NCBI RefSeq assembly: GCF_001314875.1
Contig: NZ_LJZS01000011.1
Coordinates: 48,585 to 112,584, forward strand
Length of the DNA stretch: 64,000 bases
Direction of reading: 5' to 3'
From: Halomonas sp. HL-48
GTDB lineage: Bacteria; Pseudomonadota; Gammaproteobacteria; Pseudomonadales; Halomonadaceae
Shown: in pieces, positions 37,731 through 48,476 of the stretch
Layout: the number at the start of each line of letters is the position of its first letter
Position numbering within the stretch: the first letter of the stretch is position 1
The notes under the pieces: generated by a model
What the model was told of the DNA's origin: nothing
What the model saw: the letters and a program-made list of their open reading frames with translations, nothing else
Database searches by the model: none
Program-made: the position numbers and the translations under genes

Positions 37731-38834
37731 ATGTCGAAGTTATCGGAAGAGGGTTATCGTAGCATTCCATTGAATGCCACGCTGGCGCTGGCCGCTTTGG
37801 TGGTCATCATTGCGGGCATGAAGGTGGGAGCTGATTTGTTGGTGCCGCTTCTGCTTGCCATCTTCATTGCCGTTGTCTGCACGTCGCCGGTGCACTGGTT
37901 GAATCGCTGCGGGTTGAGTTTGCGATTATCGGCGCTGCTCACGCTGGTGTTCATGGTGGTGTTCCTGTCGCTGATCGGGCTGCTGGTGGTGAACAGCTTC
38001 AGCACCTTCATCGAGGCGTTGCCCAATATAGAAGCACGTCTTTACGAACACTACTGGGACATCCTGAACGCCCTGGCGTCGCGGGGGCTGGCGATTGATC
38101 CCGACCAGTTGAGCTCGATGCTTGAGATGGACGATGAAGGCTCCTGGGTGCCGATGCTGCTGGGCGAGCTGGGTAACCTGTTCATGCAAAGTGCCATTGT
38201 CGCGTTGCTGGTGATTTTCATGCTGTTCGAGACGCTAAACTTCCGCGACAAGGTATCGCTGGCACTGGAAAACCCGGCGCCCAGCCTGAAGCGGTTCAGT
38301 GAATTCAGCCTGACGCTGAAGCGCTATCTCGCGGTGAAGACGATGATCAGCCTGGCGACCGGGATCCTGGTGTGGCTGTCGTGTCTGATTGTCGGCGTGG
38401 AGTTCCCGCTGCTGTGGGGTGTGCTGGCCTTTGCCCTCAACTTCATTCCCAATATCGGGTCGGCCATCGCGGCGGTTCCGCCGGTTCTGCTGCTGCTCGT
38501 GGCCCAGGACGGCGGAATACTGCAGGCATTGCTGCTGGCATCGGCGTACCTGGTGATCAATTTTGTGCTGGGGAATTTGATAGAGCCTAGAATCATGGGG
38601 CAGGCGCTTGGGCTCTCGACCTTTGTGGCGTTCCTGTCGCTGGTGGTGTGGGGCTGGGTGTTCGGGGCGGCAGGGATGCTGCTTTCGGTCGTGCTTACCA
38701 TGACGCTCAAGATCGCGCTGGACAGTCATCCACAGACACGCTGGATTGCCCATTTGCTGGGGCCTGGTCGGCGGCGCGGAAAAGAATCAAGCGGCAGGGA
38801 CGCTCGACGTCCACCGTGGTTAAGACGCCATTGA
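37731..38834 (+). CDS. AI-2E/PerM-family membrane transporter
   Basis: The 367-residue inner-membrane protein has about eight hydrophobic helices and the family segments PLLLAIFIAVVCTSPVHWL, NFIPNIGSAIAAVPPVLL and LVINFVLGNLIEPRIMGQALG. The family includes PerM and TqsA, annotated as permeases or AI-2 exporters, and some sodium/proton antiporters in halophiles; the substrate is not decided by sequence. GGAGGGG precedes the ATG. It ends in a bidirectional terminator shared with trxA. Confidence 0.85.
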   Translation: MSKLSEEGYRSIPLNATLALAALVVIIAGMKVGADLLVPLLLAIFIAVVCTSPVHWLNRCGLSLRLSALLTLVFMVVFLSLIGLLVVNSFSTFIEALPNIEARLYEHYWDILNALASRGLAIDPDQLSSMLEMDDEGSWVPMLLGELGNLFMQSAIVALLVIFMLFETLNFRDKVSLALENPAPSLKRFSEFSLTLKRYLAVKTMISLATGILVWLSCLIVGVEFPLLWGVLAFALNFIPNIGSAIAAVPPVLLLLVAQDGGILQALLLASAYLVINFVLGNLIEPRIMGQALGLSTFVAFLSLVVWGWVFGAAGMLLSVVLTMTLKIALDSHPQTRWIAHLLGPGRRRGKESSGRDARRPPWLRRH

Positions 38835-38843
38835 GAGATATCC

Positions 38844-38872
38844 AAAACCGCCGACCTCGTCGGCGGTTTTTT
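38844..38872. terminator. Bidirectional Rho-independent terminator between the PerM-type gene and trxA
   Basis: AAAACCGCCGAC pairs perfectly with GTCGGCGGTTTT around a three-base loop, with a T run on the plus strand and an A run at the left end serving trxA on the minus strand. Confidence 0.93.
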
Positions 38873-38875
38873 GCA

Positions 38876-39199
38876 TTAAGCGTTCTGGTCGATGAACTGG
38901 GTCAGCTGTGATTTTGACTGCGCGCCAACCAGCGAGGCCACTTTGGTGCCGGACTTGAACAGCATCACGGTGGGGACACCGCGAACGCCTTGCTCTGCGG
39001 CGATCTCAGGAGCGTCGTCAACGTTGACGCTAACCACTTTCAGATTGTCGCCGCGCTCGGCAGAGACTTCTTCGACCACCGGGGCCATAACTTTGCAGGG
39101 GCCACACCAGGGGGCCCAGAATTTCAGCAGGACAGGCTGTTCGGCGTTGAGGACTTCCTGCTCAAAATTGGCGTTAGTGACATCAACATTGGTAGCCAT
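38876..39199 (-). CDS. trxA: Thioredoxin 1
   Basis: The 107-residue thioredoxin starts MATNVDVTNANFEQEVL and contains the redox motif WCGPCK, the cis-proline segment RGVPTVMLFKSG and the buried Asp/Lys pair of classical TrxA. GGGAG lies nine bases upstream of the chosen ATG, so the longer frame to 39292 is not used. It reduces protein disulfides and is an electron donor for PAPS reductase CysH, encoded 1.4 kb away. Confidence 0.97.
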   Translation of the reverse strand: MATNVDVTNANFEQEVLNAEQPVLLKFWAPWCGPCKVMAPVVEEVSAERGDNLKVVSVNVDDAPEIAAEQGVRGVPTVMLFKSGTKVASLVGAQSKSQLTQFIDQNA

Positions 39200-40495
<1,296 letters not shown>

Positions 40496-40525
40496 GCCTG
40501 GGACGAAAGCCAGGGGCAACGCAAA

Positions 40526-40560
40526 TCGGCTGCGCTGGATAATCATTCAGACGCAGCCGA
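40526..40560 (-). terminator. Possible terminator hairpin between cysB and cysH
   Basis: TCGGCTGCG pairs perfectly with CGCAGCCGA around a 17-base loop. On the minus strand only ATTTG follows, so it is a weak terminator for cysH at best; on the plus strand no T run follows. Confidence 0.35.
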
Positions 40561-40586
40561 GGGTGGCGGGGCGGAGGGAAGGCAGC

Positions 40587-41207
40587 TCAGTGCTGTAAAT
40601 GCAGCCCGCACTCGCGCTTTTCCTCGACCTTGGTGGGGTCGAAGTAGTCGAAGTTATTAGGGAGGTCGTGGGCCACTAGGTAGTCATACATGTCCTTTGC
40701 GGTCCACTTAAGCAGGGGAGCCACCTTCAGCAAGCCATCCTCATTGCGGCTGACCGGCTGCATCTTGGCGCGTTCCGGCGTGTCTTCCGCGCGCAGCGCG
40801 GTGAACCAGACGTCCGGCTGCATTTCCCTGAGCGAACGCTCGAAGGGTTCGATTTTCACTTCCTGGGTAAAGGCATCGTGACGCGGGTCGTCAATTCCGG
40901 GCATTGGACCCTCGAGGGCTTCGCGGTGCGCGCGAGTACGTCTGGGCAGGAAACTGACAATATTGAGGTTCAACTGCTTGATCAGCGCATCGGCAAACTG
41001 ATACGTAGCCTCAGTATTGTAGCCGCTGTCCATCCATACGATAGGGATGTCGGGGCGTACCTGGGTCACCATGTGCAGTATCACCGCCTCGAAGGGGCGG
41101 AAATTGGTCGTGCAAATCGGCCGTTGGCCCTGGCGGAACGCCCATTCGATCAGCCCCTGCGGGTCGTTGGCGAAATCGCGGTTAACAGTGTCTAGTTCAG
41201 ACGACAT
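40587..41207 (-). CDS. cysH: Phosphoadenylyl-sulfate (PAPS) reductase
   Basis: The 206-residue protein starts MSSELDTVNRDFANDPQGL, preceded by AGGAGG; the long open frame upstream is not used. It keeps PDIPIVWMDSGYNTEATY, WFTALRAEDTPERA and the catalytic C-terminal KRECGLH with its single cysteine. The paired cysteines that hold an Fe-S cluster in APS reductases are absent, so the substrate is PAPS and electrons come from thioredoxin. It is shorter than E. coli CysH (244), and the PP-loop region reads CTTNFRPFEAVILHM instead of the usual SSSFG pattern, which marks a divergent subgroup. Confidence 0.9.
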   Translation of the reverse strand: MSSELDTVNRDFANDPQGLIEWAFRQGQRPICTTNFRPFEAVILHMVTQVRPDIPIVWMDSGYNTEATYQFADALIKQLNLNIVSFLPRRTRAHREALEGPMPGIDDPRHDAFTQEVKIEPFERSLREMQPDVWFTALRAEDTPERAKMQPVSRNEDGLLKVAPLLKWTAKDMYDYLVAHDLPNNFDYFDPTKVEEKRECGLHLQH

Positions 41208-41296
41208 ACTGCCTCCTGATTGTGGGCAAGAACATCCCACTAGGCTACCAAAGGCCGGGCGGTTCGCCCCAATACCGTTTGGTTTGGCTTTTATAT

Positions 41297-41315
41297 TTCT
41301 TTTTGATTTAAAGAA
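41297..41315. promoter_or_regulatory. AT-rich dyad upstream of cysH
   Basis: TTCTTT and AAAGAA form a 6-7-6 inverted repeat about 90 bases before cysH in a short AT-rich stretch. It could be part of a CysB-activated promoter. Confidence 0.3.
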
Positions 41316-41323
41316 CTGCTCTC

Positions 41324-42679
41324 TTATTCCAGAGCGCCAATAAGGTGGCGAATCTTGTCGTGGGTTTCGGTGTATTCCTCCTCGGCCTTGGAATCCGCCA
41401 CCAAGCCGCCGCCGCCCCACACGTGCAGTCGGCCGGCATCCGCCACCACGGTGCGGATCGCAATTGAGGTATCCATGCTTCCCCGCACGTCCACATAGCC
41501 AAGGCTGCCGCAATAGACGCTGCGCTGGCAGGGCTCCAGCTCGTCGATGATCTGCATGGCGCGAATCTTGGGGGCGCCGGTGATCGAGCCGCCGGGAAAG
41601 GCGGCGGCCAGCAGCGCAAGCGCCGCGCGTGGGTCGGGAAGCTGCCCCTGGATGACGCTGACCAGATGATGCACGTTGGGGTAGCTCTCCAGGTGGCAAA
41701 GCTGCGGCACGCGAATGGAGCCGGGCTGGCAGACGCGCCCCAGGTCGTTGCGCAGCAGATCGACAATCATCACGTTTTCCGCCCGGTCCTTGGTGCTGTT
41801 GAGCAGCTCCTCGGCAAGCGCGCGGTCTTCATCCGGGGTAGCCCCGCGTGGTCGGGTGCCTTTGATCGGCCGGGTTTCCACCTGCCCTTCATGGCAGCGT
41901 ATGAAGCGCTCCGGCGAAAGCGATAGCACGGCCTTGTCCTGCCAGGCCATATAGCCGGAAAAGGGCGTCGGGGTGGCATGGCGCAGGCGCAGATACGCCG
42001 CCCATTCATCGCCCTGGTAAGGCGCCGAAAAGCGCTGGGCCAGGTTGATCTGGTAACAGTCGCCGGCGCGGATATAGTCCTGCACGGCGTGAAAGCGCTG
42101 AAGGTAGCCAGCGCGGCTGAGTTCCGGCTGGAAGGGCGCTGTCAGACCAAAGGGCGCTGTGGGTGGCGCATCAAATTCAAGCCAGCGCATGACCTGTTCC
42201 CGGCGCGCCGGCGTGGCCACCAGCCAGGCTTGCTGGGTGTGATGATCAAAGGTAATGCACCAGTCATAAAGCCCGATGCGCGCCTGGGGCAGGGCCGTGA
42301 CACACGGCTGTTGACTGACAATGGACTGCTGCTCGCGGCCCAGGTCGTAGCTCCAATAACCGATCAGCCCGCCCGCGAAGGGCAGCTCGCCCATATCCGT
42401 TACCGGGAAAGGCAGCTGTTCCAGCAGCCACTGCTGGGGAGCAAAAGCATCCGACCAGTCGCCCGGCACGCTGAGCTGCTCGGAGGCAAGCCTTGGGGTA
42501 CCGTGGGCATCGATCTCCAGGGTAGCCAGGGGGTCGCTGCTGAGGATATCAAACCGACCGTTGGCCACCGGGCGTCCGCTATCGAGCAATACCGCGCCGG
42601 GACGCTTGCGCAATGGCGCAAATGTCGCGAGCGGGTCGGGTAGATAGGGCAGTGCCGTCAGTGTCAACGCCGAGGTCAT
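41324..42679 (-). CDS. pabB: Aminodeoxychorismate synthase component I
   Basis: The roughly 451-residue chorismate-using enzyme shows GDCYQINLAQRF, SLSPERFIRC, TRPIKGTRPRG, STKDRAENVMIVDLLRNDLGRV and FPGGSITGAPK. The PIKGT motif with its lysine distinguishes PabB from anthranilate synthase TrpE (where alanine is usual), so I name it pabB and not the missing trpE. It makes aminodeoxychorismate for folate with an amidotransferase that may be the TrpG encoded at 14.6 kb. The start MTSALTLTALPYLP is chosen over an ATG 11 codons upstream; neither has a clear ribosome site. Confidence 0.92.
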   Translation of the reverse strand: MTSALTLTALPYLPDPLATFAPLRKRPGAVLLDSGRPVANGRFDILSSDPLATLEIDAHGTPRLASEQLSVPGDWSDAFAPQQWLLEQLPFPVTDMGELPFAGGLIGYWSYDLGREQQSIVSQQPCVTALPQARIGLYDWCITFDHHTQQAWLVATPARREQVMRWLEFDAPPTAPFGLTAPFQPELSRAGYLQRFHAVQDYIRAGDCYQINLAQRFSAPYQGDEWAAYLRLRHATPTPFSGYMAWQDKAVLSLSPERFIRCHEGQVETRPIKGTRPRGATPDEDRALAEELLNSTKDRAENVMIVDLLRNDLGRVCQPGSIRVPQLCHLESYPNVHHLVSVIQGQLPDPRAALALLAAAFPGGSITGAPKIRAMQIIDELEPCQRSVYCGSLGYVDVRGSMDTSIAIRTVVADAGRLHVWGGGGLVADSKAEEEYTETHDKIRHLIGALE

Positions 42680-42819
42680 GGAGCAAACGCCTAGCCGAGT
42701 GAGGCGATGCATTTTAGAGGGCGTTCAGCGTGGACACCAGCCGATCTTGTCGACGCGGTTCTCACGCTTGTCGCGCAGGTATTAAAAGCGGCGTAAGCGC
42801 CAGGGTTTTATGGCTGGAT

Positions 42820-42827
42820 TGTCGACA
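42820..42827. promoter_or_regulatory. Second copy of the prp operator core
   Basis: TGTCGACA, within ATTGTCGACAT, repeats the core of the perfect palindrome that lies 117 bases further on, next to the gntR start. A paired operator is plausible. Confidence 0.4.
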
Positions 42828-42933
42828 TCGCTAAAAGCAGTGACCCTAAGTCGTACGACAAAAGGCGTATTTAATCCGATGATAGCCACGGTTGACGGCG
42901 GTGGGGCTGAGGACTAAAGTTGCTTTATCATTT

Positions 42934-42947
42934 AATTGTCGACAATT
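42934..42947. promoter_or_regulatory. Perfect 14-bp palindrome before the prp GntR gene
   Basis: AATTGTCGACAATT is fully self-complementary and ends four bases before the gntR start codon. The position favours binding of the regulator to its own leader; FCD-type GntR proteins bind palindromes of this size. Confidence 0.65.
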
Positions 42948-42951
42948 TATC

Positions 42952-43671
42952 ATGACGCTAACAGCCACTACTATATCGAAAGATGCTTCGGGCCACGAGA
43001 CGGCTTCGCCTGAAGTGCGCACCTTGGCCGAGCGCGTTTTTCACCAGCTTCAGGACGCCATCGTACGCGGTGAGCTCGCCCCAGGCAGCAAGATTACCGA
43101 ACCGGGGCTGTCGAAAACCTACGGGATTTCTCGCGGTCCGCTGCGCGAGGCCATGCGACGTCTGGAGGCCCATCGGCTGATAGAGCGCGTGCCGCACGTG
43201 GGCGCACGCGTGGTCAAGCTTTCAATGAAGGAGCTTCTCGAGCTGTTCGATCTGCGCGAGGCATTGGAGAGCATGGCCGCCCGGCTGGCCGCCGAGCACA
43301 TGTCCGCCGATGAGATTCAGGGACTGCGCGATGTGCTGGCGGTTCACGAAGGGCAAAGCGACCTGAAACGCGGCGAGGCCTATTATCAGCGCGAAGGCGA
43401 CCTGGATTTCCACTATCGGATAGTGCAGGGCAGCCACAACAAGATGCTGATGAACCTGCTCTGCGATGACCTCTATTACCTGGTGCGTCTCTATCGGACC
43501 CAGTTCAGCGCCAGCGGTGCGCGACCCCAGCGCGCCTTCGTCGAACATCATCGCATTGTCGATGCCATCGAAGCCGGTGACGCCGAACTCGCCGAGCTAT
43601 TGATGCGCCGCCACGTCAGCGCCTCCCGGGCTAACGTCGCCGACCGCTACGCCGCCATTCTCGACCAATAA
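42952..43671 (+). CDS. GntR/FCD-family regulator of the 2-methylcitrate operon
   Basis: The 239-residue protein starts [20 protein letters not shown] and has a winged helix ([33 protein letters not shown]) and an FCD domain ([46 protein letters not shown]). The gene heads the prp operon, as in pseudomonads, and probably represses prpBC-acnD-prpF-prpD until a methylcitrate-pathway intermediate accumulates. The upstream frame to 42892 would span the palindromic operator, so the ATG at 42952 is preferred. Confidence 0.92.
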   Translation: MTLTATTISKDASGHETASPEVRTLAERVFHQLQDAIVRGELAPGSKITEPGLSKTYGISRGPLREAMRRLEAHRLIERVPHVGARVVKLSMKELLELFDLREALESMAARLAAEHMSADEIQGLRDVLAVHEGQSDLKRGEAYYQREGDLDFHYRIVQGSHNKMLMNLLCDDLYYLVRLYRTQFSASGARPQRAFVEHHRIVDAIEAGDAELAELLMRRHVSASRANVADRYAAILDQ

Positions 43672-43735
43672 ACAACGACACCCACGGCTTGATACGCCGT
43701 TCTCCACGTGTCGGACTAACAAGGAGTCAACCCTC

Positions 43736-44647
43736 ATGTCTCAGTCCCCCTCTCGTCCTGCTTCGAGGCTTACGCCGGGCGCTCGCTTTCGCGCGGCGCT
43801 GGACGCTAATCGTCCGCTGCCAATTCTCGGCACTATCAACGCCTATACCGCGATGATGGCCGAGCGTGTGGGCCATCAGGCGATTTACCTGTCGGGCGGT
43901 GGCGTGGCGAACGCGTCATTTGGCCTGCCCGATCTGGGCATGACCACCATGAATGACGTGGTAGAGGATGCTCACCGTATCTGCGGTGCCACCGATGTGC
44001 CGCTGCTGGTGGATATCGATACCGGCTGGGGTGGTGCCTTCAATATCGCGCGTACCGTGAAGGAAATGCAGCGTGCGGGGGTCGCGGCGGTGCACCTGGA
44101 AGACCAGGTGGCCCAGAAGCGCTGCGGGCACCGTCCCAATAAAGCCATCGTCTCCCAGCAGGAAATGGTCGATCGGATCAAAGCCGCCTCGGATGCCAAG
44201 CTCGACCCCGAGTTCTACCTGATTGCGCGCACCGATGCCTTCCAGAAAGAAGGGCTCGACGCGGCCATCGAACGTGCTAATGCGTGCGTTGAGGCGGGTG
44301 CCGATGCAATCTTCGCCGAAGCGGTGCATACCCTGGGTGACTACCAAGCCTTTTGCGAGCGGGTCAACGCGCCGATTCTGGCCAATATCACCGAATTTGG
44401 CGCTACGCCGCTATTCACCCAGCAAGAGTTGGGTGATGTTGGCTGCCGCATGGTGCTGTATCCGTTATCCGCCTTCCGCGCGATGAACGCCGCCGCGCTG
44501 CATGTCTACCAGAGCATTCTGGATAACGGCCACCAGAAAGACGTGGTGGACACCATGCAGACCCGCGATGAGCTGTACGACTTTTTGAACTACCACGATT
44601 TTGAGCAAAAGCTCGACGCGCTATTTGCCGAGCAAAAAGACGCTTAA
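43736..44647 (+). CDS. prpB: 2-Methylisocitrate lyase
   Basis: The 303-residue enzyme of the isocitrate-lyase superfamily cleaves 2-methylisocitrate to pyruvate and succinate. Visible motifs include [27 protein letters not shown] (metal Asp), [16 protein letters not shown] with the catalytic cysteine loop, and [13 protein letters not shown] precedes the ATG. It follows the regulator by 64 bases and is the first enzyme gene of the operon. Confidence 0.97.
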   Translation: MSQSPSRPASRLTPGARFRAALDANRPLPILGTINAYTAMMAERVGHQAIYLSGGGVANASFGLPDLGMTTMNDVVEDAHRICGATDVPLLVDIDTGWGGAFNIARTVKEMQRAGVAAVHLEDQVAQKRCGHRPNKAIVSQQEMVDRIKAASDAKLDPEFYLIARTDAFQKEGLDAAIERANACVEAGADAIFAEAVHTLGDYQAFCERVNAPILANITEFGATPLFTQQELGDVGCRMVLYPLSAFRAMNAAALHVYQSILDNGHQKDVVDTMQTRDELYDFLNYHDFEQKLDALFAEQKDA

Positions 44648-44696
44648 CCCCATTACAACGCTTACAACCTATAAGAATCGCGACAGGAGACACGAA

Positions 44697-45824
44697 ATGG
44701 CTGATAAACCGCAAAACAGCGCAGGACTGCGTGGACAAAGCGCTGGCAGCACCGCGCTGTGTACCGTCGGCAAAACCGGCTCAGGACTGACGTACCGTGG
44801 CTTCGATATCAAGGAGCTGGCCGAAAAAGCCAAGTTCGAAGAAGTCGCCTACCTGCTGTTGAAGGGCAAGCTGCCCAACCAGGCCGAGCTGGATGACTAC
44901 ATCGCCAAGCTGAAAAGCCTGCGCGGCCTGCCCGGCGCCTTGAAAGCCGTGCTGGAAGAGATTCCCAAAGACGCCCATCCGATGGATGTCATGCGCACCG
45001 GTACCTCGATGCTCGGCAACCTGGAAACCGAGGAAAGCTTTGGCGAGCAGGATGACGTGGCCGACCGACTGCTGGCCGTCCTGCCGTCGATCATCTGCTA
45101 CTGGTACCGTTTCACCCACGATGGCGTGCGTATTAAGACCGAAACCGACGACGCCTCGGTCGGCGGCCACTTTCTGCACATGTTGCGCGGTGAGCCGGCC
45201 TCCGAGCTGCATGCCCGGGTGATGAACGTATCGCTGATTCTTTATGCCGAGCACGAATTCAACGCCTCGACGTTTACCGCCCGAGTGTGCGCCTCGACGC
45301 TTTCCGACATGCATTCCTGCGTGACCGGGGCGATTGGCTCGCTGCGTGGCCCGCTGCACGGCGGCGCCAACGAGGCAGCGATGGCGATGATCGAGAACTG
45401 GTCATCACCGGAAGAAGCCGAGCGCGAGATGCTCGGTATGCTGAAACGCAAAGAGAAAATCATGGGCTTCGGGCACGCCATCTATCGTGAGTCCGACCCG
45501 CGCAACGCCATCATCAAGCACTGGTCGAAAAAGCTCGCCGACGATGTGGGTGACACAGTGCTGTACCCCGTCTCGGTGCGCTGCGAGGAGGTCATGTGGC
45601 GCGAGAAGAAACTGTTCTGCAACGCCGACTTCTTCCATGCCAGCGCTTATCACTTCATGGGCATTCCGACCAAGCTGTTCACGCCGATCTTTGTGATGTC
45701 GCGCCTGACCGGCTGGGCCGCGCACGTGTTCGAGCAGCGCGAAAACAACCGCATTATTCGTCCCAGCGCCGACTATACCGGCCCTGAGAAGAGCGAATGG
45801 GTGCCCATTGAAGACCGCGACTGA
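44697..45824 (+). CDS. prpC: 2-Methylcitrate synthase
   Basis: The 375-residue enzyme condenses propionyl-CoA with oxaloacetate. The citrate-synthase fold is shown by SGLTYRGFDIKELAE, LRGPLHGGANEAAM with the catalytic His, GFGHAIYRESDPRN with the second His and the substrate Arg, and a late Asp/Arg pair. Position in a prp operon and the short length favour PrpC over citrate synthase GltA. The start MADKPQNSAGLRGQS has AGGAG upstream; the frame extending to 44601 overlaps prpB. Confidence 0.97.
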   Translation: MADKPQNSAGLRGQSAGSTALCTVGKTGSGLTYRGFDIKELAEKAKFEEVAYLLLKGKLPNQAELDDYIAKLKSLRGLPGALKAVLEEIPKDAHPMDVMRTGTSMLGNLETEESFGEQDDVADRLLAVLPSIICYWYRFTHDGVRIKTETDDASVGGHFLHMLRGEPASELHARVMNVSLILYAEHEFNASTFTARVCASTLSDMHSCVTGAIGSLRGPLHGGANEAAMAMIENWSSPEEAEREMLGMLKRKEKIMGFGHAIYRESDPRNAIIKHWSKKLADDVGDTVLYPVSVRCEEVMWREKKLFCNADFFHASAYHFMGIPTKLFTPIFVMSRLTGWAAHVFEQRENNRIIRPSADYTGPEKSEWVPIEDRD

Positions 45825-45836
45825 GTGAGAGTGCTG

Positions 45837-48461
45837 ATGAATACTGATTATCGCAAGCCGTTGCCAGGCGTCACGCGGGAAGGCGCTCCGGTCGATTTCT
45901 TCGATGCCCGTCAGGCCGTGGAGGATATCCAGCCAGGCGCCTACGCGACCCTGCCGTACACCTCGCGGGTACTGGCCGAGCAACTGGTACGCCGCTGCGA
46001 ACCCTCGCTGCTCACCGACGCGCTGAAACAGCTGATCGAACGCAAGCGCGATCTGGACTTTCCGTGGTACCCGGCGCGGGTCGTGTGCCACGACATTCTC
46101 GGCCAGACCGCGCTGGTCGACCTGGCCGGCCTGCGCGATGCCATCGCCGATAAAGGCGGTGATCCGGCAAAGGTCAACCCGGTGGTGCCGACGCAGCTGA
46201 TCGTCGACCATTCGCTGGCCGTCGAACACGCCGGCTTTGAAAAGGATGCCTTTGAAAAAAACCGCCAAGTGGAAGACCGGCGCAACGACGACCGCTTTCA
46301 CTTCATCAACTGGACAAAAGTCGCTTTTGAAAACGTCGACGTGATCCCGCCCGGCAACGGCATCATGCACCAGATCAATCTGGAGAAGATGTCGCCGGTG
46401 GTGCAGACCCAGCAGGGCGTAGCCTTTCCCGATACCTGTGTGGGCACCGACAGCCACACGCCCATGACCGATGCGTTGGGCGTGATTTCGGTGGGCGTTG
46501 GTGGCCTCGAAGCCGAGAGCGTGATGCTCGGTCGCGCCTCGATGATGCGCCTGCCGGATATCGTCGGCGTGGAACTTACCGGCAAGCTTGAGCCCGGCAT
46601 TACCGGTACCGACATGGTGCTGGCGATTACCGAGTTCTTGCGTAAAGAAAAGGTGGTCGGCGCCTACCTGGAGTTTTACGGCGAAGGCGCCAATGCGCTG
46701 ACCGTGGGCGACCGCGCGACGATCTCCAACATGACGCCGGAATACGGTGCCACGGCGGCGATGTTTTACATCGATGACCAGACCATCGATTACCTGAAGC
46801 TCACCGGACGCGAAGACGAGCAGGTGGCGCTGGTCGAGGCCTACGCCAAGCATACCGGCCTGTGGGCCGACAGCCTGACCACGGCCGAGTACGAGCGGGT
46901 GCTGACCTTCGATCTGTCAAGCGTCACGCGCACTCTGGCAGGGCCTTCCAACCCCCACGCCCACTTGCCCACTTCGGAGCTTGCCAGCAGCGGCATTGCG
47001 GGGAATATGGATAAAGCCCGGGCGGAAGAGGAAGCCGGCCGAATGCCCGACGGCGCGGTGATTATCGCCGCGATCACCAGCTGCACCAATACGTCCAATC
47101 CGCGCAATATGGTGGCGGCCGGGTTGATCGCCCGCAACGCCAACAGGCTCGGTCTGACCCGCAAGCCGTGGGTCAAGTCCTCGCTGGCTCCAGGGTCGAA
47201 AACCGTCAAGATGTATCTCGAAGAAGCCGGCTTGATGAACGAGCTGGAAGACCTGGGGTTTGGCGTGGTGGCCTACGCGTGCACCACCTGCAACGGCATG
47301 TCGGGCGCGCTGGACCCGCGTATTCAGCAGGAAATCGTCGACCGCGATTTATACGCCACGGCGGTCCTGTCGGGTAACCGTAATTTCGACGGGCGGATAC
47401 ATCCCCATGCCCAGCAGGCGTTTCTGGCCTCGCCGCCGCTGGTGGTGGCCTACGCCATCGCGGGCACGATTCGCTTCGATATCGAAAAGGACATCCTGGG
47501 GCACGACGCTGACGGAAACCCGGTCACGCTCAAAGATATCTGGCCCGACGACAGCGAAATCGATACCATCGTGAAGTCGGCGGTGAAGCCCGAACAGTTC
47601 CGCGACACCTATATCCCGATGTTTGATCTGGATAAAAGTGCGCGCACCCAGGTGAGCCCGCTGTACGAGTGGCGCCCCCAGAGCACCTACATCCGGCGCC
47701 CGCCCTATTGGGAAGGCAACATGGCCAAGGAGCGTGGCCTGAAGGGCATGCGCCCGCTGGCGATTCTGCCGGACAATATCACCACCGATCACCTGTCGCC
47801 CTCCAACGCCATCATGCTGGACAGCGCAGCGGGCGAATACCTGCACAAGATGGGCCTGCCGGAGGAAGACTTTAACTCCTACGCCACTCACCGCGGTGAC
47901 CACCTGACCGCGCAGCGCGCGACGCTGGCGAATCCGAAGCTGTTCAATGAAATGGTCCACGACGAGCAGGGCAAGGTCGTGCAGGGGTCGCTGGCGCGGG
48001 TCGAGCCGGAAGGCAGGGTCACGCGCATGTGGGAGGCGATCGAAACCTACATGACCCGCAAACAGCCGTTGATCATTATTGCCGGGGCCGACTACGGCCA
48101 GGGCTCTTCAAGGGACTGGGCCGCCAAAGGCGTGGCGCTGGCCGGGGTCGAGGCCATTGTCGCCGAGGGCTTCGAGCGCATCCACCGCACCAATCTGATT
48201 GGCATGGGCGTGATGCCGCTGCAGTTCGAACCGGGCACGACGCGGCATACATTGGGGCTCGATGGCACCGAAATCTACGACGTAGAAGGCGCGCCCGAAC
48301 CGGGGGCCACGCTCACCCTGGTGATTCACCGCCAGCATGGTGGCACCGAGCGCGTACCGGTGATCTGCCGTCTGGATACCGCCGAGGAAGTGACCATCTA
48401 CACGGCCGGCGGTGTCTTGCAGCGTTTTGCGCAGGACTTTCTTGAATCCACAGCGGCCTAG
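45837..48461 (+). CDS. acnD: Fe-S-dependent 2-methylcitrate dehydratase AcnD
   Basis: The 874-residue aconitase-family enzyme starts MNTDYRKPLPG, 12 bases after prpC (a GTG four codons upstream is possible). Three cluster cysteines are present in AITSCTNTSNPRNM and ACTTCNGMSGALDP, and the swivel domain has GADYGQGSSRDWAAKG. AcnD dehydrates 2-methylcitrate to trans-2-methylaconitate, which needs PrpF for isomerisation before hydration. Both conserved neighbours, prpC and prpF, support AcnD and not housekeeping AcnA. Confidence 0.96.
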   Translation: MNTDYRKPLPGVTREGAPVDFFDARQAVEDIQPGAYATLPYTSRVLAEQLVRRCEPSLLTDALKQLIERKRDLDFPWYPARVVCHDILGQTALVDLAGLRDAIADKGGDPAKVNPVVPTQLIVDHSLAVEHAGFEKDAFEKNRQVEDRRNDDRFHFINWTKVAFENVDVIPPGNGIMHQINLEKMSPVVQTQQGVAFPDTCVGTDSHTPMTDALGVISVGVGGLEAESVMLGRASMMRLPDIVGVELTGKLEPGITGTDMVLAITEFLRKEKVVGAYLEFYGEGANALTVGDRATISNMTPEYGATAAMFYIDDQTIDYLKLTGREDEQVALVEAYAKHTGLWADSLTTAEYERVLTFDLSSVTRTLAGPSNPHAHLPTSELASSGIAGNMDKARAEEEAGRMPDGAVIIAAITSCTNTSNPRNMVAAGLIARNANRLGLTRKPWVKSSLAPGSKTVKMYLEEAGLMNELEDLGFGVVAYACTTCNGMSGALDPRIQQEIVDRDLYATAVLSGNRNFDGRIHPHAQQAFLASPPLVVAYAIAGTIRFDIEKDILGHDADGNPVTLKDIWPDDSEIDTIVKSAVKPEQFRDTYIPMFDLDKSARTQVSPLYEWRPQSTYIRRPPYWEGNMAKERGLKGMRPLAILPDNITTDHLSPSNAIMLDSAAGEYLHKMGLPEEDFNSYATHRGDHLTAQRATLANPKLFNEMVHDEQGKVVQGSLARVEPEGRVTRMWEAIETYMTRKQPLIIIAGADYGQGSSRDWAAKGVALAGVEAIVAEGFERIHRTNLIGMGVMPLQFEPGTTRHTLGLDGTEIYDVEGAPEPGATLTLVIHRQHGGTERVPVICRLDTAEEVTIYTAGGVLQRFAQDFLESTAA

Positions 48462-48476
48462 CCGGAGAGAACGTTG

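Noticed and set aside
41208..41699. Upstream extension of the cysH frame to a 370-residue protein
   Set aside because: The extra part is antisense to pabB, is rich in Arg and Pro, and an AGGAGG ribosome site sits directly before the ATG at 41207.
41324..42679. Assignment of the chorismate-binding enzyme as the missing trpE
   Set aside because: The PIKGT motif with its lysine is typical of PabB, and the gene is not linked to trpGDC.
45405..46853. 482-codon open frame antisense to prpC and acnD
   Set aside because: It lies wholly opposite two well-supported genes, its peptide is rich in His, Arg and Gly as expected of a shadow frame in GC-rich DNA, and it has no recognisable domain.
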